DNA of 64,000 nt from a virus. This document shows positions 47,056 to 55,193 of this stretch, piece after piece. The notes beneath the pieces were generated by a model that saw nothing but the letters and a program-made list of their open reading frames with translations, did not search any database and was not told the origin of the DNA. The stretch lies in IMG/VR virus record IMGVR_UViG_3300033571_002949, positions 1 through 64,000 of that record; one strand, 5' to 3'. The translations under genes were made by a program, and so were the position numbers. Numbering within the stretch: the first letter of the stretch is position 1; every line of letters begins with the position of its first letter.

Positions 47056-47648
47056 CTCAAGAAGAATTAGATGCTATACTAGCACAGTCGGCATGGAAAC
47101 CAGCAGACCCGCTAGTGTATTTTAATCCGGATACCGGAGAACTTCGTATGATTACTGGAGAGCAACAGGGCGATGATCCGTATTTTATACGTGTTAATCC
47201 TGCTGAGATTGACGATCTTGTAAAAAACAAAACATCCCCTGCAGACTATCGTGTAGTTATGGATTTTAAAACTAATGAATATATTCTACAAAATATTTTA
47301 GATGGAGACATTCGTAGTTTTAATTGGAATGAAGAAGTATATCAACTACCTAAACACGGAGAGGGTAGTATTACATTAGTTCAAAATATTAAAGATAAAA
47401 CTTGGACTCTTAAAATAACAGACAACGTTAGAGACTCGCTGTCTAAACAGGCAGTACACGCTAAAAGCAGTCTTGCTTTTTACGCTACTAAGCGGGATGA
47501 TGTTAACGTGTTATATGGGATATTAAAGTTTAGGATGATAGATATTACTACTACAGGTGAATTTACTATAAAAGATAGTTCTGCAGAACAGGAATGCAGT
47601 GTATTTTGCCGTAGAGTATTTGATAGTTATAGGCATGTAGAACAATGA
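47037..47648 (+). CDS. Hypothetical protein in the glycosyltransferase cluster
   Basis: A 203-residue protein I do not recognise. It has an acidic N-terminus (NELTQEELDAILAQ), a tryptophan/proline segment (SAWKPADPLVYFNPDTGEL) and a central beta-rich region (RVVMDFKTNEYILQN, GSITLVQNIKDKTWTLKI), with two Cys near the end (CSVFCRR). Composition suggests a soluble beta-sandwich or virion-associated protein rather than an enzyme. It overlaps the preceding gene by 19 bp and the next by 4 bp, so it is co-translated with glycosyltransferase-like proteins on both sides. A GGAG site lies 6 bases before the start. Confidence 0.7.
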   Translation: MPGNELTQEELDAILAQSAWKPADPLVYFNPDTGELRMITGEQQGDDPYFIRVNPAEIDDLVKNKTSPADYRVVMDFKTNEYILQNILDGDIRSFNWNEEVYQLPKHGEGSITLVQNIKDKTWTLKITDNVRDSLSKQAVHAKSSLAFYATKRDDVNVLYGILKFRMIDITTTGEFTIKDSSAEQECSVFCRRVFDSYRHVEQ

Positions 47649-48541
47649 AAATAAGAATAGCAGAACAAGATATCATTTATCTCAGTTACGATGAACCCAA
47701 TGCTGAGAAGAATTATGCAGATTTATTACACAAAGTACCTTGGGCTAAACGTGTACATGGAGTTAAAGGCAGCGATGCCGCACACAAAGCCTGTGCCGCA
47801 TTAAGCGACACAGAATATTTTGTCACAGTTGACGGTGACAATGTTATTGATTCTGAATTTATTAACGTAGAAATCGATTTAGATGAATTAGGGCTTGATG
47901 AAAGTTATGTATTCAGTTGGTGCGGTAAAGTTAACGTTAACGGATTAATGTATGGCAACGGCGGCCTTAAGTTATGGACTCGTAAATTTGTTAACAACAT
48001 GCGTACACATGAAAATTCTGACCCTGCTGATACTAAAGGTCTAGTAGAATTTTGTTTTGATGACAAATATTATCAATTCAATACTAATTATTCTACTAGC
48101 GTTATTAATGGCAGTGCTTTCCAAGCCTTCCGTGCAGGATTTCGAGAAGGCGTAAAGATGAGTTTAAATCAAGGAGCCAAAGTTAGTAACATTAAAGACG
48201 TGTGGTGGCAAAATTATCAACGTCTTTTAATCTGGTCTACGGTTGGCAGTGATGTGGAATATGGAGATTGGGCTATATATGGTGCTCGAGAAGGTTGCTA
48301 CTTGACTAATTGTACAGACTGGGACTATGCCAATGTTCGTGATTTTGAATACCTTACAGAACAGTGGAAAGAAAAATACAGTAAAATTACTGAGGAAATG
48401 TTACCATATGAAATTACAGGACTTGGTGTAACACTAAAAGAAGAATTAGGTTTAGAAATAGCAGACCTAGATAAACATGGCAGTAAATTTTTTAGAACAG
48501 TATATCAAAATACTCCAAGAATAATTGGAAGAAAACTATGA
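47645..48541 (+). CDS. Glycosyltransferase-like protein C, paralogue of the 59116 gene
   Basis: A 298-residue protein with IIYLSYDEPNAEKNYADL near the N-terminus, KRVHGVKGSDAAHKAC (about residues 35-50) and a DxD-like motif D63-G-D65 in VTVDGDNVI. The same order recurs in the protein at 59116-59811, so the two are paralogues. The layout fits a family-2-like GT-A enzyme that reads a nucleotide sugar, but the fold is inferred only from these motifs. A later Cys-rich segment (GCYLTNCTDW) is unusual. It overlaps its neighbours by 4 bp each. Confidence 0.6.
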   Translation: MKIRIAEQDIIYLSYDEPNAEKNYADLLHKVPWAKRVHGVKGSDAAHKACAALSDTEYFVTVDGDNVIDSEFINVEIDLDELGLDESYVFSWCGKVNVNGLMYGNGGLKLWTRKFVNNMRTHENSDPADTKGLVEFCFDDKYYQFNTNYSTSVINGSAFQAFRAGFREGVKMSLNQGAKVSNIKDVWWQNYQRLLIWSTVGSDVEYGDWAIYGAREGCYLTNCTDWDYANVRDFEYLTEQWKEKYSKITEEMLPYEITGLGVTLKEELGLEIADLDKHGSKFFRTVYQNTPRIIGRKL

Positions 48542-49953
48542 TCACTAGCAAGTTAGAATATTGGCCTAAGATTAAAGATCAACTAGATCAAGTAGGACCT
48601 GGATTTTGTTTGGCAAAATGGAATCAAGTAACAATTCATCTAGCCACAGGTCATACACATAGTTGTCATCATCCTAACACACATAAGATTCCTCTGCAAG
48701 AAATTGCCGCGGACCCTAGTGCATTACATAATACTCTATTCAAGAAACAACAACGCCAACGTATGTTAGACGGTGAACGTCCAGAAGAATGTAGTTATTG
48801 CTGGAATGTTGAGGATAATGTTAAAGAAGCACATATATTCAGTGACCGTGTACAAAAAAGTGCAGAATCTTGGAGTCAGAATTTTGAAGAAGTGCTGGCT
48901 GCTGGCGCAGAAAATTTTAATCCTACCTATGTTGAAGTTAGTTTTAGTAATGTTTGCAATTTTAAATGTTCGTATTGTTCACCAGAAGTATCTAGCAAAT
49001 GGATGGAGGAGATAGAACAATATGGGGCTTATCCAACTAGCAACAAATTTAATAATATCGAATGGTTAAAAAGCATTGACAAAATGCCTATACCTAACAA
49101 AGACTATAATCCTTATGTTAATGCGTTTTGGCACTGGTGGCCCGAGTTATATAAGACTCTAAAAGTGTTCCGTATTACTGGCGGCGAACCTTTATTAAGC
49201 AAAGATACGTTTAAAGTTTTAGATCATATCATAGAAAACCCTCGTCCTGAACTTGAACTAATGATTAACAGTAATCTCTGCATACCGGATGAATTGTTTA
49301 ATAAGTTTGTAGAAAAGATGAAACGTATTCAAGGCGAAGGCATGATCAAAGACTTTACCTTGTTTACTAGTTGCGAAGCACACGGCGAGCGAGCAGAATA
49401 TATTCGCAACGGTTTAAATTATAACAAATGGTTAGATAATTGTTATACGTACTTGGACAAAGTACCAAATGGTCGTTTAGGTATAATGAGCACCTATAAT
49501 ATTTTAAGTGTTACAAGTTACATGCCATTTATGAAAGACTTGTTAACACTAAACAAAACCTTTAATCATTATAAGGATAGAGTACATCCATTAATTTTTG
49601 ATATTCCATACTTACGTTATCCAGAACATCTTAGTATGACTATCCTTACACCTGATTATCTTAAACAAGTCGAAGAACAAGTAACGTTTATGTATCAGAA
49701 CCGTCAAACAGCAGATTGGCAACCTCTTGCTGGCAACGGTTTTTATGATTGGGAATGTAAAAAGTTAGAACGTGTTTATCATTTGCTAGAAAGCACTTTC
49801 AAAGTTGGCGAGCATCTACAACCAAGCACTGTAAATAAACGCAAAGATTTTGTACGTTTTGTTGACGAGCATGACCGTCGTCGTGGTACAAATTTCTTAC
49901 AAACCTTTCCAGAAATGGAAGAGTTCTACAACCTATGCAAGTCTTTAACATGA
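48538..49953 (+). CDS. Radical SAM protein with extra N-terminal cysteines (twitch-type)
   Basis: A 471-residue radical SAM enzyme. The cluster motif is C140-NFK-C144-SY-C147, followed by the SAM-binding Gly motif FRITGGEPLLS (about residues 219-229). Two Cys/His segments come before it (HTHSCHHPN near 40-48 and EECSYCWN near 82-89), as in proteins called twitch-domain radical SAM, where extra cysteines may bind a second iron-sulfur cluster. It would cleave SAM to a 5'-deoxyadenosyl radical and modify an unknown substrate, perhaps a sugar or peptide. It overlaps the genes before and after by 4 bp. Confidence 0.85.
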   Translation: MITSKLEYWPKIKDQLDQVGPGFCLAKWNQVTIHLATGHTHSCHHPNTHKIPLQEIAADPSALHNTLFKKQQRQRMLDGERPEECSYCWNVEDNVKEAHIFSDRVQKSAESWSQNFEEVLAAGAENFNPTYVEVSFSNVCNFKCSYCSPEVSSKWMEEIEQYGAYPTSNKFNNIEWLKSIDKMPIPNKDYNPYVNAFWHWWPELYKTLKVFRITGGEPLLSKDTFKVLDHIIENPRPELELMINSNLCIPDELFNKFVEKMKRIQGEGMIKDFTLFTSCEAHGERAEYIRNGLNYNKWLDNCYTYLDKVPNGRLGIMSTYNILSVTSYMPFMKDLLTLNKTFNHYKDRVHPLIFDIPYLRYPEHLSMTILTPDYLKQVEEQVTFMYQNRQTADWQPLAGNGFYDWECKKLERVYHLLESTFKVGEHLQPSTVNKRKDFVRFVDEHDRRRGTNFLQTFPEMEEFYNLCKSLT

Positions 49954-50381
49954 AATATATTAGTCATAGAGGAAATTTAAAAGGTCCTGAACCTGAATTA
50001 GAAAATGAGCCAGGGTACATTCAGGACGCTTTAGATGCTGGATTTGATGTAGAAGTTGATGTTTGGTATGTAGATGAAAAATTTATGCTAGGGCATGACG
50101 CACCTATATATGATGTAACCAAAAACTTTTTATTAGATAGTAGACTTTGGTGTCATGCTAAAACTCCCGAAGCATTAACAGCCATGTTAACAGCCGGAAT
50201 TCATTGCTTTTGGCATGAAAATGATGAAAGAACTTTAACTAGTCAGGGATTTATATGGACATATCCACACAAAAAATTAGTTGATCGTTCAGTAGTTGTA
50301 ATTTTAGACAAGGAATTAAATCATGAGTATGTCTCACGAGCAGTTGCAGTCTGCGGTGACTACGTTCAATCCTGGCGCTAA
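49950..50381 (+). CDS. GDPD-like phosphodiesterase, short
   Basis: A 143-residue protein starting at the ATG at 49950 (ATGA overlap with the preceding stop); an in-frame ATG 15 bases earlier is less likely. It has the glycerophosphodiester phosphodiesterase start SHRGN (His6-Arg7-Gly8), then DAGFDVEVDVWYVDEKFMLG and HD, giving the conserved Glu, Asp and second His of the family. The usual ENT motif is ENE here, and the protein is well short of the typical 240 or so residues, so the C-terminal half of the barrel is missing or replaced. It may act on a phosphodiester in a lipid or teichoic-type polymer, or be inactive. Confidence 0.6.
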   Translation: MKYISHRGNLKGPEPELENEPGYIQDALDAGFDVEVDVWYVDEKFMLGHDAPIYDVTKNFLLDSRLWCHAKTPEALTAMLTAGIHCFWHENDERTLTSQGFIWTYPHKKLVDRSVVVILDKELNHEYVSRAVAVCGDYVQSWR

Positions 50382-51132
50382 TAAAATTGCTATCTGTTTT
50401 AGTGGACAAATTCGCACATGGCGTCGATGCATAGACACATGGATTCATCTTTTAGAACATAATGGTTCTAGAGATAACATAGATGTTTTTTGTCATTTTT
50501 GGGATTTTAATACGGTACCAAACTCTGTGCCAGATCATCCTAAAGTATCTGCCAAGGTGGATACTGAAGAAATAAAAGAACTAATAGACATTTTAAAACC
50601 TAAAAAATATATAATTGATTTTGCGCGAGAGTTCCCACTGTTTGATAAAAATCAAGCAATTACACACGGACCGTTTGTTAGTCAATTTTACGGAATCATG
50701 AAAGCGGCAAATTTAAAACGTCAGTATGAGATTGAAAATCGCATGATGTATAAAGGTGTAGTACGTGCAAGGTATGACGCATACTATACTCACAATGTAA
50801 CTGAGTTTTATAAAAATATTGCTCCTAATACTATGCACGGGTTTCATATGGGATGGAATCCTGATAACTTTAGAGGGCGTATGGGAGATATTTTTTGGAT
50901 TGCAGACAGTGACACTTATGATCTTATAGCAGACTACTATATCAATCTAGGCTACATGAATAAGAAATGGTTCACTGCTGATCAAACAGATGCCACTCCG
51001 GAATGGGTATTTTTTCATTACATTAAAAAGAATAATATCGATATACAAAATAATCATTGGGATATTAAACTAATGAGAGAAAACGCAGAACTTAGTTTTG
51101 CCAAGAAGGAGGGCGGCTTTGAAGTCTGGTAA
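50323..51132 (+). CDS. Glycosyltransferase-like protein D, paralogue of the next gene
   Basis: A 269-residue protein with KIAICFSGQIRTWRRC near residue 20, DVFCHFWD, then VVRARYDAYYT and GRMGDIFWIADSDTYDL. The order matches a family of bacterial capsule-type glycosyltransferases in which an RxD segment and a later DxFW-type segment are conserved. The protein at 51119 shows the same order, so they are paralogues. It overlaps the GDPD-like gene by 59 bp; an ATG 6 bases downstream is an alternative start. AAGGA lies upstream of the chosen ATG. Confidence 0.58.
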   Translation: MSMSHEQLQSAVTTFNPGANKIAICFSGQIRTWRRCIDTWIHLLEHNGSRDNIDVFCHFWDFNTVPNSVPDHPKVSAKVDTEEIKELIDILKPKKYIIDFAREFPLFDKNQAITHGPFVSQFYGIMKAANLKRQYEIENRMMYKGVVRARYDAYYTHNVTEFYKNIAPNTMHGFHMGWNPDNFRGRMGDIFWIADSDTYDLIADYYINLGYMNKKWFTADQTDATPEWVFFHYIKKNNIDIQNNHWDIKLMRENAELSFAKKEGGFEVW

Positions 51133-51853
51133 GATTGCTATCTGTATTAGCGGAATGCTACGAACAGGAATTCAAGCGTATCCTGTGTTTCGTAATTTTT
51201 TTGATTCTCTTGGCGAGTATGATATTTTTTATCATACCTGGAAGTTAGACTCATCAATATCTAATTTGTTAAAAACAACTTACAAACCTACAAGATTTTT
51301 AGAAGAAGATCCGCTTAATAATACTAAAGAAAGTTCGTTTGGTAGTATGTTATACAGTATAATGATGGCCAATGAACTTAAAAAACAATATGAGATTGAA
51401 AATAATTTCAGATATGATCTTGTAATTAAAACAAGGTTTGATCTTGTTTTTCCTAAGACTATTAAATTTCCTGTTGATGAAAATATATGGCCTAGAACAA
51501 TTTATAGTGTAAACGGAAATTGTGGTATAAATCATACTGATTATGAAAATCACGGTATTAGTGATGTAATATTTTGGGGAGATAGCCAAAGTATGGACCT
51601 GGCAACTAATATTTACAGGCATTATAAGTACACTACCTTAGTTAAAGACATGTATTTGAGGGACGGCTGGAAAATGGATGTAAAAGATTACTATCTAAGT
51701 CCAGGTACTATGATTTATCAACGCACAGTTAAACAAAATATAGCACATGTTAGATTGCCGTCTATTGGAGAAGTTCCGTGGAGGGACGATGTTGCTGAGT
51801 TAGATCCAGTTAAAGATTACGATAAAATAAGAGAGAGATATGCAAAAGGTTAA
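51119..51853 (+). CDS. Glycosyltransferase-like protein E
   Basis: A 244-residue protein. I place the start at TTG 51119, reading MKSGKIAICISG, because GGAGGG (51107-51112) lies 6 bases upstream; the farther TTG at 51098 is upstream of that site. Segments KIAICISGMLRTG, DIFYHTWK, LVIKTRFDLVFP and GISDVIFWGDSQSMDL align in order with the preceding protein. The KTRFDL segment is typical for this glycosyltransferase-like group. No signal peptide. The two genes overlap by 14 bp. Donor and acceptor are unknown. Confidence 0.6.
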   Translation: MKSGKIAICISGMLRTGIQAYPVFRNFFDSLGEYDIFYHTWKLDSSISNLLKTTYKPTRFLEEDPLNNTKESSFGSMLYSIMMANELKKQYEIENNFRYDLVIKTRFDLVFPKTIKFPVDENIWPRTIYSVNGNCGINHTDYENHGISDVIFWGDSQSMDLATNIYRHYKYTTLVKDMYLRDGWKMDVKDYYLSPGTMIYQRTVKQNIAHVRLPSIGEVPWRDDVAELDPVKDYDKIRERYAKG

Positions 51854-52658
51854 GACATTATTAGTAGATGGCGATAGTTGGACATACGGCAGTGAAATAC
51901 GCGATCCCAAGTTGCCAGAAGAAGTAAAAGATTGGGACCCACCGAATGATGAATATCGATTACCGCGTATTTGGCCAACAAAGTTGGGAGAAATGTTAGG
52001 TGCTGACGAAGTGTTTAACATCAGTTATCCTGCATCTAGCAATGATGGAATAGTGCGAAGAACAGTAGGATGGATTACTCAAGAATATCTAAGCAAAGGT
52101 CGCGATACTAGCGATCTATTTGTAGTCATAGGATTTACTAGTCCAGAACGAAAAGATTTTTATTATCGTGACATTGACGACAAATATAAACACTTTTGGT
52201 ACACACTTTGGCCAATGTGGAAACATCGTTATCCACAAGAGGAATTAAACAGATTTGCCGACATTTATGCTTCTTATATGTGGAACCCTGAAGAGTATAC
52301 ACATAGATATCTAAATCAAGTATTCTATTTGCAAACATTGTTTAATCATTACGGCATAAAACATTTATTTTTCCAAGCCTTTTATCAGCGTAATGATATG
52401 CATATACGTCAGTGGACAGATGATCCATATAACAAACACTACAACGGACAACCAGATCAAATGGTTTGGGACATGATTGATCCTACACGATTTATGCATA
52501 AGGATGACAAGATTCATAGTTTTCATAACTATATTTTAGATAAAGATACCAGCGAAGGAAAACGAAATAGTATTCTTAACATGCATCCTAGTGAATTAGG
52601 ACATACATGGTGGGCCGAACACATTTATGAATACGGCAAAGGAAAAAAATTATGGTAA
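51840..52658 (+). CDS. SGNH/GDSL hydrolase-like protein 1
   Basis: A 272-residue protein with the block-I motif G11-D12-S13-W14 in VDGDSWTYG, an Asn/Ser segment SYPASSNDGIVRR (block II-like), VVIGFTSPER, and a C-terminal HPSELGHTWWAEH giving a candidate catalytic His. SGNH proteins are esterases or acyltransferases, many of which add or remove O-acetyl groups on glycans. It is the first of three SGNH-like genes in a row. It overlaps the previous gene by 14 bp and the next by 7 bp. No signal peptide, so it should act in the cytoplasm or in the virion. Confidence 0.65.
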   Translation: MQKVKTLLVDGDSWTYGSEIRDPKLPEEVKDWDPPNDEYRLPRIWPTKLGEMLGADEVFNISYPASSNDGIVRRTVGWITQEYLSKGRDTSDLFVVIGFTSPERKDFYYRDIDDKYKHFWYTLWPMWKHRYPQEELNRFADIYASYMWNPEEYTHRYLNQVFYLQTLFNHYGIKHLFFQAFYQRNDMHIRQWTDDPYNKHYNGQPDQMVWDMIDPTRFMHKDDKIHSFHNYILDKDTSEGKRNSILNMHPSELGHTWWAEHIYEYGKGKKLW

Positions 52659-53425
52659 AAGAAATTGTAGTTTGCGGGGATAGTTTTGGCTGCGGTTCGG
52701 GCATCCCCTTAGAATCTTGTTTTGAAGCATCTTTTGGTGGACAAGTCGCAGATCATTTTAATGTTCCTTTGAATGTGTATGCTAGATCGGGGTGTTGTAA
52801 TTATGTGATATATCTGCAAGTTAAACAAGTAATTGAGGATTATCGTGCTAAAGAAAAACCATTTGTGTTAATATCAACAACTAATCACAGTCGATTTACA
52901 TTTCCTGTTGATACAACTTTAGGATATGTTAACTATACATTGGCTGATGTTGACTACGATAGTTATACTCCTTATTCTGAACATACAGGCCCAGGTCGTA
53001 GACCCAAGCCTATAGAAAATTTTAATAAACCTAAATTAATTAGTGAAACTGTTAGTAACATTTTATATTTTTTAGAACAAAATCCTGGAAATTTAGCACC
53101 GTTGTTTTACAGTATTAAAAGAAAAATAAAAACTGTTGAGCTTTATTTTAGAGATTTGTACGATGACGAAATTAAACAAGTTAATGATACTGGTTTAATA
53201 TTATTAATGCACAACGAATTAAAAGAGGCCGGAATTCCGCATTTAATAATGACACCTAGTGAACACAGAGATCGTTTTATAGATAAAGAAAATTTCTTTT
53301 ATAATAATTGGGGATACTATAGTCAAAAATATCCAGACTTGTACGGTAGCGGACATTGCACTGAAGTCGGTCACATGGAAGTAGCCAAAAAAATAATTAA
53401 ACGAATAGAAGGAACGAGTTTGTGA
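52652..53425 (+). CDS. SGNH/GDSL hydrolase-like protein 2
   Basis: A 257-residue protein with block I CGDSFGCGSG (nucleophile S11), a block-II-like RSGCCNYVIY, LISTTNHSRF, and a C-terminal GSGHCTEVGHMEVAKK that supplies a candidate His. It is divergent from its neighbours but has the same order of motifs. Overlaps are 7 bp upstream and 4 bp downstream. Function is probably linked to glycan acylation or deacylation, by family only. Confidence 0.6.
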   Translation: MVKEIVVCGDSFGCGSGIPLESCFEASFGGQVADHFNVPLNVYARSGCCNYVIYLQVKQVIEDYRAKEKPFVLISTTNHSRFTFPVDTTLGYVNYTLADVDYDSYTPYSEHTGPGRRPKPIENFNKPKLISETVSNILYFLEQNPGNLAPLFYSIKRKIKTVELYFRDLYDDEIKQVNDTGLILLMHNELKEAGIPHLIMTPSEHRDRFIDKENFFYNNWGYYSQKYPDLYGSGHCTEVGHMEVAKKIIKRIEGTSL

Positions 53426-54108
53426 AATTAGTGTATGCTAACGGTGATAGTTGGACGCATGGTGACGAATTATCTGCGTTCGATGACATAGATCAAACTT
53501 CTGTTCGATATTATAATTCTTGGCCGTGGAAATTATCTCAAATTTTAGACATTCCGGTATGTGTTAATGATGCACAAGGTGGCACAGGTAATTTACGTAT
53601 TTTTCGTAGAACTAACGAATTTATATATAGATGGATTGGTTCAGGAAAATCTGTCAGTGATTTATTAGTAGTAGTAGGATGGTCTACGCCCGAGCGTACA
53701 GAAATTGGTGAAGGAAAAGGAATATATCCAATACAGATTCAGGGTCCTTTGTATTTTACAGATTTACCACGTGATGATGTTTCTTTAGAAAACTATCATA
53801 AAGCATATTACGAAATATATTCAGACAGTTACGGAGAAAACTTAACAGCACTATATATGATGAATTTAAGAATGTTGTGCCAGGGATTAGGAATAAAATA
53901 TTTTGATTTTGTTGCTATAGGTAATCAACCTCAGCATTGGCAAGACTATATGAAATCAAAGTGGAATATAGAATTAACAAATATGTATATGAAAAGTACC
54001 TGGAGTGCTGAAGTTTATAATAATAAATGGAGTAAACATAAGCACGGACATCCTACTAAAGAAACTCATGAACTATGGGCTAACATTTTAGCCAAGGAAA
54101 TACAATGA
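53422..54108 (+). CDS. SGNH/GDSL hydrolase-like protein 3
   Basis: A 228-residue protein starting at GTG (4-bp overlap with the previous stop). Block I is ANGDSWTHGDE with nucleophile S10; AQGGTGNLRIFRR gives the block-II Gly/Asn; VVVGWSTPERTE resembles VVIGFTSPERKD in the first SGNH protein, indicating common origin; and HGHPTKETHELWA near the end supplies the His. It is followed by the sugar nucleotidyltransferase with an ATGA overlap. Confidence 0.65.
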   Translation: MKLVYANGDSWTHGDELSAFDDIDQTSVRYYNSWPWKLSQILDIPVCVNDAQGGTGNLRIFRRTNEFIYRWIGSGKSVSDLLVVVGWSTPERTEIGEGKGIYPIQIQGPLYFTDLPRDDVSLENYHKAYYEIYSDSYGENLTALYMMNLRMLCQGLGIKYFDFVAIGNQPQHWQDYMKSKWNIELTNMYMKSTWSAEVYNNKWSKHKHGHPTKETHELWANILAKEIQ

Positions 54109-54827
54109 ACATAATAATTGGACTATGCGGCCAAGGAAACCGATTTAAACAAGTAGGTTACGAATTGCCTAAATATCTTATTACGTATCATGGAGCACCA
54201 ATGATTTATCATAGTGTAGAAACTATAGGTATTAGAGGTAGAATACATTTTGTAGTAAGGAAAGAACATTTAGAACAATTTAATTTTTTAGAAAAAATGT
54301 TGTTAGGGTTAGGAGACGAAATCATAACCATAAATGGTAACACACAAGGTGCCGCAGAAAGTTTATTATATACTAAGCCTTATATCAAAGATTTAAATGC
54401 TCCTATGCTTAGTGTAAATGGTGACCAATTTATGGATTGGAAATCTTATCAATTTCAAGATGAAATACAACGGAATCCTGAAACAAGTTATATTGTAACT
54501 TACAACGAAACTAGCCCTAAATGCAGTTATGTTCGAGAGGATCAAGATCGTGTTGTTGAAGTAAGAGAGAAACAAGTTATTAGTAACGACGCAACTACGG
54601 GGTATTATCATTGGGCTCACACACATGATTTTTTTCAAGATGCTGAACAAATGATTAAAGAAGGACACAAAGAAAACGGAGAGTTTTATGTTGCTCCAGT
54701 TTATAATTATACTATTGCTAGAGGAAAAACAGTAAAAAAGTTTTCTATAAGTAATAAAGAGTTTTATCCAGTAGGCACTCCCGACGATTTAACAAAATTT
54801 CAAAGACTAAGCACAAGGTTTGATTAA
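54105..54827 (+). CDS. Sugar-phosphate nucleotidyltransferase-like protein
   Basis: A 240-residue protein of the NTP-transferase (RmlA-type) fold. The N-terminal glycine-rich signature is GLCGQGNRF (residues 6-14) with P22-K23 in LPKYLI, the usual GxGxRF...PK pattern, followed by MLSVNGDQFMDW near residue 100, whose Asp is the metal-binding candidate. Such enzymes activate a sugar 1-phosphate to an NDP-sugar. The pyrophosphorylase motif is slightly unusual (GLCGQGNRF rather than LAGGxGTR). It lies between the SGNH cluster and the cupin, RuBisCO-like, kinase and cyclase genes, so it may activate the cyclitol phosphate made there. Confidence 0.72.
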   Translation: MNIIIGLCGQGNRFKQVGYELPKYLITYHGAPMIYHSVETIGIRGRIHFVVRKEHLEQFNFLEKMLLGLGDEIITINGNTQGAAESLLYTKPYIKDLNAPMLSVNGDQFMDWKSYQFQDEIQRNPETSYIVTYNETSPKCSYVREDQDRVVEVREKQVISNDATTGYYHWAHTHDFFQDAEQMIKEGHKENGEFYVAPVYNYTIARGKTVKKFSISNKEFYPVGTPDDLTKFQRLSTRFD

Positions 54828-55162
54828 TGAAAAAAGCACACATTGATAACTTTATTAAAGGATGGTTCGTTGGAAATTTTGAACCTAGCCTACTTAAAGA
54901 AAATTTTGAAGTTGGTTTCCATCAGCACAAAGCAGGCGATTTTCATCAAGATCATTTTCATAAACACAGTACTGAAATTAACTTAGTAGTAGAGGGCAAA
55001 GTCAAAATAAACGGAGAAGTATTTAGGGCAGGTGACATCTTTGTTTTGGAGCCTTACGAAATTAGCCAATGCGAATATCTTACAGATGTTAAATTAGTTG
55101 TAGTACGGAATCTAAGCGACCCTAATGATAAGTTTGAAGTCCAAATAGTTGACAAAAAATAA
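54827..55162 (+). CDS. Small cupin-domain protein
   Basis: A 111-residue single-domain cupin. The metal-binding motif is visible at about residues 36-61 (DFHQDHFHKHSTEINLVVEG: several His, the Glu, then Gly), and the second motif (FRAGDIFVLEPYE) follows. Cupins of this size are often sugar isomerases, epimerases or metal-dependent sensors. Its start overlaps the previous stop by one base (TAATG), and the end of its coding sequence contains the -35 box of the promoter for the RuBisCO-like gene. A sugar-modifying role is inferred from context. Confidence 0.72.
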   Translation: MKKAHIDNFIKGWFVGNFEPSLLKENFEVGFHQHKAGDFHQDHFHKHSTEINLVVEGKVKINGEVFRAGDIFVLEPYEISQCEYLTDVKLVVVRNLSDPNDKFEVQIVDKK

Positions 55163-55177
55163 AAAATACTTTACAAT
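55149..55177 (+). promoter_or_regulatory. Sigma70-type promoter for the RuBisCO-like gene
   Basis: TTGACA (55149-55154), exactly 17 bp, TACAAT (55172-55177): eleven of twelve consensus bases. The -35 box lies in the last codons of the cupin gene. Expected start is near 55184, just ahead of the AAAGGA ribosome-binding site and ATG at 55194. It gives this gene and those after it a second promoter inside the operon. Confidence 0.78.
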
Positions 55178-55193
55178 AACAGAAAGGAAAAGT

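Noticed and set aside
55149-55193. TTG start giving the RuBisCO-like protein 15 more residues
   Set aside because: That region is the promoter; the ATG at 55194 has an AAAGGA site and matches the expected N-terminus better.
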